Shown here piece after piece: positions 21,277-31,794 of a stretch of DNA of 32,314 nt (position 1 is its first letter; every line of letters starts with the position of its first letter). The notes beneath the pieces are model-generated. The model was not told the DNA's origin and did no database searches. It worked only from the letters and a program-made list of their open reading frames with translations. The position numbers and the translations under genes are program-made. Source of the DNA: Neolecta irregularis DAH-3 (Eukaryota; Ascomycota; Neolectomycetes; Neolectales; Neolectaceae); assembly GCA_001929475.1 (NCBI GenBank), contig LXFE01000148.1, forward strand, positions 1-32,314, read 5' to 3'.

Positions 21277-23293
21277 TGCTGGATGGGGCGAAATGAGGGA
21301 CTGTTATATATCCTGCTTGAGTCACTAACCGCGTGAGAAGCAGAATTCTTGTATTGAAACCAATTAAAACGCCTCATTCGTTAACGAATATGTTCGTACC
21401 AAATGTTAGCCTTGTTTCTTTCGGAGGTGCCATCTGCACACAAGCTACTTTTCCTTAGTCACCTGAATTTCAAGGGAATGAAGCTAAGTTTCGTGAATAC
21501 TGATTAGATAAGACTTGATTCATGAATTATTGCTTCAAGACCCAGTAGATGTCGATGTTTCATCAATGGCTCCTAAAAAATTACCTGATCAATAATACCA
21601 TTAGGCGATTGGCTATGATCCTTTTATCTTACTTCTTGGAAGAATATTGAAGAATTCGTCTACATCATCGACTTTAGTCAGCTACGGGAATATCCTCCGG
21701 TAAATTTCGAATGGTCTGAGATAGTTGGTCTAGTACTGAAAGTATTCAGAAACCAAGGATCTTCTATCTATATATCGATACATAAAAATCACAAGGTGTG
21801 AAAAGCTTGAAATTATCTTTCAATTGTCTTTAGGCTATTGTTCTCAGGAAGAGGATTAAGGGAAGGCCAATTATCGCGAGCTTGTCATCATACTCATGAG
21901 GACTATTATATCAAATCTCGTGTTTCATACGAGAGTATAATCAGTCTTCCACGAAGATCGACCTCCGCTATACGTAGAGCTTCACACTATCGCAGGCAAA
22001 AAGTGCATAGGCTGTCCTACAATTCTCAGCACCAAAGTTTTAGCCTGAAGAATTACGGACGAAACAGTAGAATCCGAATCTAGGATTTACATTTGACAGA
22101 TGAGATGATTGGGGTTTGGAGCGAATTCCCTGCATGTGATAAAGAAAAGCGCGAGTTCGGTTTATGCCAAGAGACCAACCCACCTTTTAAGTAAAACGAA
22201 ACAACATGAAACTAGTTTCGAGAAATTCTTGCTTTATCAAATAACCAACAGTTTCAAAGATCGACAATTTGCTTTTGCTTTACTGCTGTGACTCTAATCA
22301 TTCTGTCTTGATTAGGCCTATATCCTTGTGATAATCGCCAAAGCGGTCTTATTATTTCATTGCTGAACAGTCCTCCTGAGAAATGAAAGCTCGAACCAAA
22401 GGGGATTTGGTTGTGCGCCTAAAAAACACCAATCACTGTAGTAGTTCATTGTCACAGGGAATCAGCACTGACCGGATGGCATGTATGTGCCTGTGCACGA
22501 TTGAGTTTAGAGTGAAAGGAGCTCAAGCAATTCTTTAAGATCAACATGCCACACTCACAAGAACGGGCCATAGCTTCTAAAGGAATTTTCCCAGGCCAAG
22601 AAGGTTAAATGGCAGCTAACTCGCTTCATTTTTAGTCGCTTTTACAACCCTCCATGTATCCACCGCTTTTTTCAATGTGAGGACGCCTGTTAACACACAG
22701 GTTCCAATCAGTGTTCACAGTGAGTTTTAATTGCTTTGACAGGCGGTGGGTTTTTGGTGGAAATGGGGTTTGAAGCTTTGGTGTGCGAGGGCGGGGTCTT
22801 GGAGCGAGGAACCAAGTTATCAAAAGACTTGACTCGCTATTCAGACAGCATCCTCTTCTATCAAAAAAGAAACCTTCGCAGCCCTTTTATCGTATCCGCA
22901 GAACACAAGCTATGCCAAGTGGTTCAGAAAAACAAAAATGATAAAGTAGTAAATAAAAATAAAAGATAAGAAACTTCTCTAAACTAGACCTAGTGAGACA
23001 ACCAGCCGCATTCCCCTATACAAGAGACCTATGGCAAGCCAGACCGATTCAATGACCTAGTTCTTCAAAGTTAAACGAAACACGACGTTGGTTTTGGATG
23101 ACCGCGTGCTGAGACGTCTAAAAATGCCGCGCAAAATAGTTGAGGTAAATGATGTGATGATATGGGATAGTGATAGGAGTTCCGAAGGAGCTGGGGGGTA
23201 ACTGTTGGGGTAAATAGGGATAGTGGTAGGGTGAGGGAGTAGAAGAGGTTTGTCGCTGTAACCGGAAAATGAAGAAATGCGTATTTCCAAGTT
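21277..23293. other. gene-poor interval of about 2 kb
   Basis: No ORF carries a recognisable domain; 21838-22083 and 22736-22969 (plus) are short and basic but show no conserved motif and no plausible splicing. Local features are an AT-rich 21400-22330 and a purine-rich tract at about 23140-23250. No tRNA was found by eye. Confidence 0.45.
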
Positions 23294-23499
23294 ATCAGGA
23301 CGGTATCATGGAGATAATCATCATATAGGTTCTCCTTCTATGAGGTCACATCTTGATCCGATAACCCTTTGCCGACGTCAACCTTTGGAGGAGCCAAACT
23401 GCCCTGATTGCGAACTTCCCAAGCTAGACTAACAATATAATTCATTTCGCCTTCTTTTGTGCCAAGTATATCTAACATTTTGGTGCGTCCAATCTCACG
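23294..23499 (-). pseudogene. inverted, truncated copy of the 3' part of the downstream membrane-protein gene
   Basis: Read on the minus strand, this 206-bp stretch encodes EIGRTKMLDILGTKEGEMNY and AWEVRNQGSLAPPK. It matches 25013-25218 (plus) at over 90% by eye, with no visible indels. The copy has no start codon context, changes a TGG codon to TAG (TCATGG to TCATAG), and loses similarity abruptly at both ends. It is a segmental, inverted duplication that cannot make the full protein. It may be transcribed as antisense to the gene, but no promoter is evident. Confidence 0.85.
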
Positions 23500-23927
23500 C
23501 CCAAGGTGTGCTACATTATTCACTGGCTATAATCGTGCTTACTCCGAGTTACCAAAACTCTGGTGGATTAAGTCTGACGGATTTAACTCGTAATTCCGCT
23601 CGAATTAAGCTGTTGTGTTATTCAAAGTTTACCTAATTCAGCCACTTCGTCATCAAGAACTTCATCCCACAAACTTTTAAGTATTTTCTCACAATTTCGT
23701 ACCTTGGATAGTAACGTTCCGGTTGGAAAACCTATATAGCTTGCCGGATTCCTAGCAGTATGCGGTTGGCTTTCGAAGGTAAATTATGAGTGTATCACAA
23801 AAGAGACCTCAGACAGCGCTAAGCTACTCTTAATCTGCATATTGCCCCGCCTGCCTCCCTGTCCCTCTTCCCTTTTCTACTCCTATTTGATCATTTATTC
23901 CAATTGATTCTTTCTTGTTCCCTATCG

Positions 23928-25300
23928 ATGGTTAATCTACGATCTTGGATTTCGTTGGCTCTGCTACTTGTAGTACTTTACATAATATACAAGATCGACA
24001 GGTGTACAGTTCTTGCGACAATCAGCTCAGAAGCTGATGGTTTTCCAGACAATGAACCCGATATTGCATATTTCTCTTCGCGCAGGATGTTTTCATCTAA
24101 CCATCCTTTTGGAGTAACAGAGATATGCTCCACTCATCATATCCTAACCAGCCCATCGAATCCCCACGGAATCACCCCAATCGACTTCGGCTCCGCGAAA
24201 CTCAATCCAAATATCCTTCCTCTTCCCCCCAATGCAAAATATCCGTATTTTATCATTGGGAGATCTACGACGGACGGTTCGTACCAGGAAATTGTGGCCT
24301 GCTTTGCGGATTTTGAACATCTACCATTGACACAACGTCGTATTCTCAAGTGCGTTGACGAACCAAAAGTGATCACGGTCCCAAGCACGAAGGCCAAAAA
24401 ATGCGAGAAAACATGGATGGAATTAGTGAAAGGACCTCATGACCCTAGAGTTTTTTGGAGTCCGAAGGGAGAGCCACTCATGACTTTTGGCACTCAGAGT
24501 TCATTTACTTGTTTTGGCCAATGGATTGTCGATTTACGGGCTGTTTATCAACCATTGAATGACCTTCTCAGTGGAACTATCGGGGGAAATATTAATTTTT
24601 CCGAGCTACAAGAGCTTCGACGGCCTGAGCCTTATGGCGAATTCGAGAAAAATTGGTTTTTGATCTGGGATGAAACCGGAGATATGTATGTTCATCACGA
24701 CTCAAATCCCAGAGTCTTTTCAAAACTCGGCGTCGAAACCCCGGTGAATTTGGCTCAAGAGAAGCCTTGCAGATCACGTATACCACTCTGGTTGAGTTTC
24801 AATAACTTGCAGTACCAGACCCATCGCTGCTTCCAGAAGGTGTCGACCATCATCAATCGACAAACACCCTCCTTGTCTTCCTATGCAAACGCTTGTCCTG
24901 CCCACCCAATCCCCCACAAGTCCTTATATCTATCCATCAAAAGAAATACTTTGAGATGTATCACGCATTCTATCAGCGATATGTAATTGTTTACTCCGCA
25001 ACTTTTCCATTTCATGAGATTGGACGCACCAAAATGTTAGATATGCTTGGTACAAAAGAAGGCGAAATGAATTATATTGTTAGTCTAGCTTGGGAAGTTC
25101 GCAATCAGGGCAGTTTGGCTCCTCCAAAGGGTCACGTCGGCGAAGGGTTATCGGATCAAGATGCGACCTCATGGAAGGAGCATCTATATGATGGTTATCT
25201 CGATGATACTGTCCTGATCAGCCTAGGAATCGAAGACAAATATAGTGCGATGCTCGATGTAATAGCACAGGACTTGGTTGGATGCTTGGACACGTGTTAA
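23928..25300 (+). CDS. type II membrane protein, fungal glycosyltransferase-like (unassigned family)
   Basis: Two exons (23928-24777, 24813-25300) around a 35-nt intron give 445 aa. A short basic N-terminus is followed by one membrane anchor (SWISLALLLVVLYIIYKI, about 5-22), giving a Golgi/ER type II topology with a lumenal catalytic-like domain. Motifs include KYPYFIIGRSTTDGSYQEIV, MELVKGPHDPRVFWSPKGEP, TFGTQSSFTCFGQWIVDLRA, EFEKNWFLIWDETGDMYVHH and a C-terminal GRTKMLDMLGTKEGEMNYIV. The GPHDPRVFW...F...W.VDLR pattern resembles fungal cell-wall mannosyltransferase-like proteins of the WRY/beta-mannosyltransferase kind, but I cannot confirm membership. The start was chosen as the ATG just before the anchor. 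An inverted broken copy of its 3' part lies 430 bp upstream. Confidence 0.75.
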
Positions 25301-25627
25301 TTTGGTTCTTTTTTGGCGATGTAATACAACGTGTTTTGAGGGTATATTATTATAGTCGATTGAGTTTTAATCTTTATATGCTGTATGCATGTTCTCTGGG
25401 ACTTGATATTAGAATTCATTACAGAAAAAATCCCCTCAAGAGGTCTGACTATGGTTAGTTAAGGAATTCTGGGTACACTTCAAGCCTCCTGCGAAAAATA
25501 TCTGTGCAAATCTCAAGCTGGTTGAACAAAGGAGAGACGGTCTCAAGTATAGGAGCTCCATTCATCTAAAACGGAACTTTGAAGAAGTTGAATCAATTTT
25601 CTCCACCACCATATTCTGCCAACCAGC

Positions 25628-26295
25628 ATGGTAACACCACCTTTATTCAACCCGAGTCTGACCAATTGTAGTCACAGACACTCCGTCCATATTTATCTGC
25701 TGTCCGTTCTTCTCTGGCCGCTGCTTTGTGTCTAGAGAACTTTGCATCCCAAGTCGTGGAGCGCCACAATAAACCTGAAGTTGAAGTCAGGTCTAGTCTC
25801 CCATATACGACATTCATCCGCCATGCTGACTGCTGTTAGAACGACACCCGAGGTCCTTCTGCAGCCTATTCATATTTCGCGGAACGAATCAGAACGTGTA
25901 CTTATAGAACCATCAATTAATTCAATTCGGTTCAGCATCAAAATTAAGCAGGCAGATGAAATCGAACATGTTCTAGTTGATCGGTTTACTAGATTTTTAA
26001 TGGGCCGTGCAGAGGCTTTCTTCATTTTGCGGAGAAAGCCAATCAAAGTAGATTAATCGACAATGCATTTTTGACAACTAAGGGCTATGATATATCCTTT
26101 CTAATCACCAATTTTCACACAGAGAGTATGCTAAAGCACAAACTTGTGGATTTTATCATCGAGGTATCCTTGATTTTGGTTCATTCAGTTGATCTGTAGT
26201 TCATGGAGGAAGTGGACGCGGAAATCAATGAAATGAAACTTTTCCTGAACGGAAGGGCCCGATTCATTGCTGAAAGTTTTTTGGCACAGGCATAG
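25628..26295 (+). CDS. Arp2/3 complex 20 kDa subunit, ARPC4
   Basis: ARPC4, with ARPC2, forms the core of the actin-nucleating Arp2/3 complex. Five exons (25628-25630, 25672-25790, 25840-26047, 26083-26163, 26200-26295) give exactly 168 aa, the family's length. The first coding exon is only the start codon; a 41-nt intron follows, then [19 protein letters not shown]. Then [119 protein letters not shown] and [11 protein letters not shown]: nearly the whole conserved sequence. Introns are 41, 49, 35 and 36 nt. Its stop is 33 bp from the stop of the convergent gene at 26329. Confidence 0.97.
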
Positions 26296-26328
26296 CACAC
26301 TTTTTTGACGTTTCTGACATTAGTTCGA

Positions 26329-26923
26329 TTAATTTGGTAGCATAGGAGATCCGGTTCCAATCATCTCCTTTTTGATGTCCATATATTCTATGAAAGGCCT
26401 GATGAAGAAATGAACTCTCAGGTCCATCAGCCTTTCTTTCCGAGTTGATGAGTCTAAAACCTTATTCAATTCTTCTATGGCCTCGATTTCCGGCCAGCAA
26501 ACATTGCCATTGACACGACGATAAGCATCCTTCGTTTGTTTTGGCAGTGAAATCTTGCGATCCACACGAAAAAATGCACTGAACGTTAAGCCTTCATAAG
26601 AGATCATAACTTTCTTACTATCAGTCATGGATTCGTAGTGATTTATTCTTCCAATTCGATATACTCCTGTATTAAACTTTTGCAGTTTGATACCTTTCTG
26701 ACCCCTTATTCTAAGAGTAGTCATGCTTCCAAGTTTGGCGATCTCTCCCTCCGGGGTGTTGAGTTGTATATTGTGAATCGACAAATTGTCTTAGGTAGCT
26801 CTAGGTTCATTGAGATAACTGGATGACCATCCGCGAATTTGAAAAGCTCATCAAATAATTCAAAATCCAGGAGTCTGCATTCTGCTTGTCAGTATATTCA
26901 AGGTGACACATTCCGAGCTTCAT
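26329..26923 (-). CDS. unidentified conserved-looking protein
   Basis: I do not recognise the family. Exons 26923-26908, 26881-26828 and 26789-26329 give 176 aa in frame; the second intron (26790-26827, 38 nt) is secure and the first (26882-26907) would be only 26 nt and is doubtful, so the start is uncertain. The main exon encodes a compact, charged domain: SIHNIQLNTPEGEIAKLG, GVYRIGRINHYESMTDSKKV, MISYEGLTFSAFFRVDRKIS, CWPEIEAIEELNKVL, VHFFIRPFIEYMDIKKEMIG and a final GSPMLPN. The early part (LLDFELFDELFKFADDN) looks like a helix. No signal or membrane segment is seen. The gene ends 33 bp from the ARPC4 stop and shares a 360-bp divergent promoter region with the PFK-2 gene. Confidence 0.6.
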
Positions 26924-27282
26924 TTGATGCCAACTGCGGGAGTGAAGTAGCCTCGAGATGTGATGTTCACAGTATATCTAAGTATCTGAGAAACTTCAGT
27001 TATTCATTGATTTAGCAAATATGAAAATGCTATTAACCAGTCGGCCATGTGTTACAAGACTAACAGATGTGCTCTGCTATTTTCAGTGGTCGTCATCCCA
27101 GTCACAAGCGCTAGAATTTCGCAACAACAATCAAAGCCGCAGATTCCCACAAATTCTCCCTCATAAACCCTCATAAAGGCCAACTTACGATGTCCAGAGG
27201 ACCTGCAATGCAACTCGGGTTTAGAGATGGCCCGCGACATGCAAACCTATTACTTCGAAAATCTAGTTCGTCTGCGCTGTGG

Positions 27283-29220
27283 ATGGATCAAACTTGTACG
27301 CCGATGACCAGTCGTCCTCCTAGTCCTAAAATTGGGGCGTATGAAGATTATTTCTTGTGGTTCGAGCACTGATCTTGTAGAACAAAAGGGACTATTGATA
27401 TTCCTGGGCTTACGCGGGCGAGAGGTATGTTATTCTTGACAGGCTCCAGATAATGATATTCAGGCGGTCGCCGTAACTCAGACGATATTGGTTCAAAGTT
27501 GTGCATCGCTTTAGTCGGCCTACCTGCCAGAGGAAAATCCTATATTGTGAAAAAACTGGACCGCTATCTTAGATGGTAGTCGATCAGATTACATCAGGTT
27601 CATTGAGCAAATAGGCTTCAACATTCTACGCAAATCTTCAACGTCGGAAATTTGCGCCGAAGAAGATCCTGTGCATTAAATGACCACGATGCAAAATTCT
27701 TTGATCCCCATAATGAAGCTGCTAGGAATGTCAGGGAAGAGTTGGCAAAAGAGTGCCTCGAAGAACTAATTCATTTTCTCCTCTATGAGGGAGGCACTGT
27801 GGGTATCTTAGGTATATATCGACAAACTCTGGTCAGAGATTGACAAATTTCATAGACGCGACGAACTCTTCTCGTAGCAGGCGAAAAATGATTATAGAAA
27901 GAATAGCCCAAGAACCACATCTCAAGAGTAACTGTTAGTTTTCTGTAACTCTCTAATCGTTGCAGTACTTTTCATCGAGTCGATATGTACGGAAAGCGAG
28001 ATACTCGAAGCGAATATACGTCTGAAGCTTTCTGGACCTGATTATCATGACAAAGATCCCAGGTTATCACTTGTAGACTTTCGGAAGAGGATAGAAATGT
28101 ATGAGCAAGCCTATGAAACCATCGACGAAGACAAAGAAGAAAACATACAGTATTGCAAAGTAAACTCTTTCATTTCCGATGATATATAATAACTTGTAGC
28201 TGATCAATGTCGGAAAGAAAGTTGTTGCTTATAACATACAAGGATATCTCTCAGGTCAGGCAGTGTATTTCTTACTGAATTTCAACCTTGCACCACGGAT
28301 GATTTGGATTACACGTCATGGTAATTCTTCTTGTATATCTGTTTTGATAAGTTAGGTGAGTCTGAAGATAACCAAGAAGGAAGGATTGGAGGGGATGCCG
28401 TTCTAACCGAACGAGGACATCGTTACGCAAAAGCTCTTTCTAGATTTCTCGAACGTATGGCTAGTGTGAGCAATTCACCCAACTGATCTTTAAGAACAAC
28501 GCCGTGATTTTAATGATCGCCAAATTGAACTTCGCCAATGTAAATCTCCACTAATGTTCACAAGTTCACCTCCTCCGCCGTTAATAGAAAAATCATTCAG
28601 CGTTTGGACAAGCATGATGCAACGATCTATCCAGACATCGGAGTTTTTTGATGAAAGTGTTTACGACGTCAAAATGATGAGGATGCTGGACGAAATCAAC
28701 GCTGGTATCTGTGAGGGAATGACATACGAAGAAATAAAGCAGAGCTATCCAGAGGAATTCGAGGCAAGAAAACAAGATAAACTGAACTATCGCTATCCTG
28801 GGCCAGGAGGTGAGAGTTATTTGGATGTCATCCATCGACTGAACAGTGTGATTGTTGAGGTTGAGCGGTACGAATCTATACATATTGATTCACTAATGCT
28901 ACATTCTCAAGGATGACGGATCATGTATTACTCATAGGTCATCGTGTTGCAACCAGGATTTTGCTTGCCTACTTCTTGAACCTCGATCAGAAGGCATGAA
29001 AATACACATGTGCTGGAAAATATGCTGACTCTTCTTTCTAGCTTATTACTGACCTTGATGTTCCCTTGCATTCATTGTACGTTTTAGAGCCAAAACCATA
29101 TGGGACAGGCTTTAAAAAGTATTTTCGATTCAACCTGTTTTGGTTCTCTAACGCCGCAGGTTCACGTATGACGAAGGGAATGATCAGTTCATCGAAGCAA
29201 ATATCAAAGGCGTGTATTAG
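27283..29220 (+). CDS. 6-phosphofructo-2-kinase / fructose-2,6-bisphosphatase
   Basis: This bifunctional enzyme sets the level of fructose 2,6-bisphosphate, the main activator of glycolysis. Twelve exons (27283-27338, 27381-27424, 27464-27575, 27615-27811, 27856-27933, 27966-28159, 28200-28320, 28356-28454, 28495-28867, 28912-28993, 29042-29118, 29160-29220) give 497 aa. The N-terminus reads SRPPSPKIGATKGTIDIPGL. The kinase has the Walker A loop ALVGLPARGKS, FNVGNLRRR, FFDPHNEAARN, DATNSSRSRRKMIIERIAQE and SGPDYHDKDPRLSLVDFRKR. The phosphatase has ITRHGESEDN with the catalytic His, GRIGGDAVLTERG, LDEINAGICEGMTYEEIKQS, RYPGPGGESYLDVIHRL and LLIGHRVATRILLAYF. Both halves look functional (RHG and GHR histidines kept). 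The intron at 28994-29041 has a GC donor (GCATGA). An in-frame ATG at 27190 could add 31 residues. Confidence 0.95.
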
Positions 29221-29493
29221 TCTGCATCTTGTATGCTATTGAGTTTCTTTGGTTGTATGTTGATTTGCGACGGTTTCGGGGTTTGGCACATGGTACTTTT
29301 ATTCTGGCTTTCATATTTTTCGCCCTAAATGTTATAAGGCTGTTTTTTCTGCTGTATTTTGATCCTTTGAGAGATATTGTAGCATAGTTGAAGGGTGTTG
29401 TCGTGAGACTCAATCAGGTAAATCGTATAACAGTATAAATGAGGAGATCTATTTCAACATTTGACCACAATCCCCAAACCTCTATTTCATAAA
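29221..29493. promoter_or_regulatory. spacer between PFK-2 and the orphan gene
   Basis: This 273-bp stretch holds the PFK-2 3' end and the promoter of the orphan gene. It is AT-rich with TATAAATGAGG near 29434; no specific site can be assigned with confidence. Confidence 0.3.
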
Positions 29494-31361
29494 ATGAGCA
29501 ATAGAAGCCCATCTTCAGCATTGGTTGCCTGGATGCAGCTTCTGTATGACTTCAATTATAACATGACTAATGTGACAGGATGAATGCTAAAGCAACAAAT
29601 ACTCATGTCTTGAAAGATTATGATGTTAATGTTAAAACTTGTTCTTTTGACAACTTCTTACAATATTCAACCTCAGGACCTGAACAAGGTACTATTGGAT
29701 CCTCTACAGAAGAAGAAAGAAGGAAATTCTTAGGTTTAATTCATACAGAACTGGAAAGAAGTATACCTCTTTCCCAAGAGTATTGGAGTTTGATTGAGGC
29801 ATTGAGTACAGTAAAGTCTTGTAGTTTGTCAATATTTGATAATTTAGGCAAAGCCAAATGATTCTTTAGAACAAATCAATCACTCTTTTGACAATGAAAC
29901 TCATTTGCCACAATTAATACCAAAAGAAGCTACTAAAGATAATGATTCTGCCATTAGTTCTGTATTGATTTATTTCTACTTCTGCTAAATTTCTTAGTAT
30001 AAAACAACAACTGTAGTTCCAACTCCTTTTGTGAAATCTCCAAGGCAAAATACTAATGATAATTCTCCTATTATACCTTTAACCCAAGCTTTTGTTGGAC
30101 CAATAGTTCCAGTTATTTCTATTTATCAACCTGAAGTTACTATTGGGAGACTTAGTACTGCTATAACTGATAATAAAGTTAGAATTGCTTTTAGAAAACT
30201 TCAAAGTAATTCTGTATTATATTTCTCAATAATATCTTCTAATAATATAGGCTTCTGTTAGACAAATTATTAAATTAGGTATTCCTTCTATGGTTAAGGC
30301 AACTATTTTAATAAGTTTAACAATAGCTAATCATTAGATTGATCCATTTTCTATTAAACAGTCAGAAGGTTTTGAAAATACAAATTTCTATCTAAATCAA
30401 AAAGAGCTAGATCCTTTCAACCTGAACCTACCTCTACCTTCTGCCAAAGGTATTCAATGGCATCTCAAATGGCCTAAAGAAAGAAATTTAATACTAGTAC
30501 CTATATTACCTTTATTATCTATCAAAATTATAGAAGATAATATAGTACAAGAAGAAGAGAATTCTAGAACATTTAGTATATCTAACTTAATTTCATATTC
30601 AGAACCAAGAATACCTTCAACAAATTCAATAAATAAAGCCAAAGAGAATATTGTTTCAAGTCCTAGATTATATTCTTGGGCTTCATGTTGTAGTAGTCTT
30701 ACAAGTACTCCAAGTCCAGAAAAACAAGTTTCTCCCAACAAGCAACTAATACAAGGAGGTGAAATACTTGATAAAAAATACAAAGGTAGGAATTTTATAC
30801 AAAAATCTTGGTCTCCTGCAATAAATCAACAATGTTTTATTGATAAAAAAGAATCTCCTTTAGATATATCCTTACAGTCTTTATTAGTTAAAAATTTAAA
30901 TCAACCAAAAATATCTTTCCAGTATTCTAATAAAAATAAAGGAAAATCTCTTTTGAAATCAAAAATAGAAACTCCCTATGAAAATGATACTGAACCTTGG
31001 TTATTTAATAAAGAAAGTCCATTTTTTAAAAGACCAATTTACTTTAACTCCTCAAAATATATACAAAAGGTATTTTATCTTAAAATTAATCTCTTATAAC
31101 CTTAAGATATCTTCTACATCTCTTGAGCACTCCCACTTAAATATAAAAGATGATGAGGTATTACTTTACCCCAAAAAGGATATACAGAAGAATTCTACAA
31201 ACTATTCAAATACAGATATCAGTATATTATCAAAAATAGAGATTGAAGATATTAACAACTTTATTATCAGTGAGTTAAGGGCTAAAGGTGAGAAAGAAAC
31301 TACTCTAACAAGATATAAAAAAGTACTCAATAGTTTATATGAAGAACAATATCTTATTTAA
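29494..31361 (+). CDS. AT-rich orphan gene with six short introns
   Basis: I do not recognise this protein. Exons 29494-29543, 29579-29810, 29848-29961, 29998-30213, 30251-30292, 30338-31069 and 31107-31361 join in phase into 546 aa with no internal stop; introns are 35, 37, 36, 37, 45 and 37 nt, the same size as in neighbouring genes. Without splicing the region looks broken. The protein starts MSNRSPSSALVAWMQ, with a helical N-terminal segment (TEEERRKFLGLIHTELERSI, PLSQEYWSLIEALST), then a long Ser/Asn/Lys-rich, probably disordered middle (TPSPEKQVSPNKQL, NKNKGKSLLKSK), and a C-terminal helix (SELRAKGEKETTLTRYKKVL, NSLYEEQYLI). Codons end almost always in A or T (many TTA, ATA, AAT, AAA), unlike the balanced usage of neighbours. 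No membrane or signal segment. It could be a fast-evolving nuclear protein or acquired DNA. Confidence 0.65.
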
Positions 31362-31439
31362 AAGTCAAGGTTTTGTTATTATAAGTTTTGTAATTGTAAA
31401 ATATACTATATCCAATAAAACTTGGCTCAGCTTGAGAAG

Positions 31440-31770
31440 GGCGATATGGATAATGGGGGCTTGAGGTGGGCGAGACAGGCGCGCAAGATGGGAGGGCAAG
31501 GCGGGAGAGGTGCACAAGCCGGGAGAGACGGGCGGGCAAGACATGAGTGCGATGTGGATATGGGGAGCGCGAGACAGGCAAGGTGCGAGACAGGCCACAG
31601 GTGCGCGAGGAAAGAGAGGTGCGCGAGGCATGAGAGGCGTGAGAGGCAGGCGAGATAGGAGAGGCGCATGAGGCAGGTGAGATGGGAGAGGTGGGCAAGA
31701 TGGGAGAGATCGGCTGGCGAGGCGGGCAGACGAGGCTGGTAGGAAGGCGGATAGGAAGACAGGGGAGGAG
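31440..31770 (+). repeat. purine-rich GAG/GGC minisatellite
   Basis: About 330 bp of degenerate units around GAGACAGGCR, GAGAGGTGCR and GGGAGRGGYG, strongly G-rich on the plus strand and C-rich on the minus. Unit length is about 9-10 bp but irregular. Long ORFs on either strand (for example a minus-strand Ser/Pro/Ala-rich frame) are only translated repeat. It starts about 80 bp after the orphan gene's stop. Confidence 0.75.
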
Positions 31771-31794
31771 AGGGCTACATAGTATTATTGAATA

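Noticed and set aside
29848-30337. Frameshift and TAG stop suggesting a pseudogene in the AT-rich region
   Set aside because: Both fall in well-formed introns (29811-29847 and 30293-30337); the spliced frame is open to 31361.
31354-31698. Ser/Pro/Ala-rich protein on the minus strand
   Set aside because: It is a translation of the minisatellite; all frames are open because of composition.
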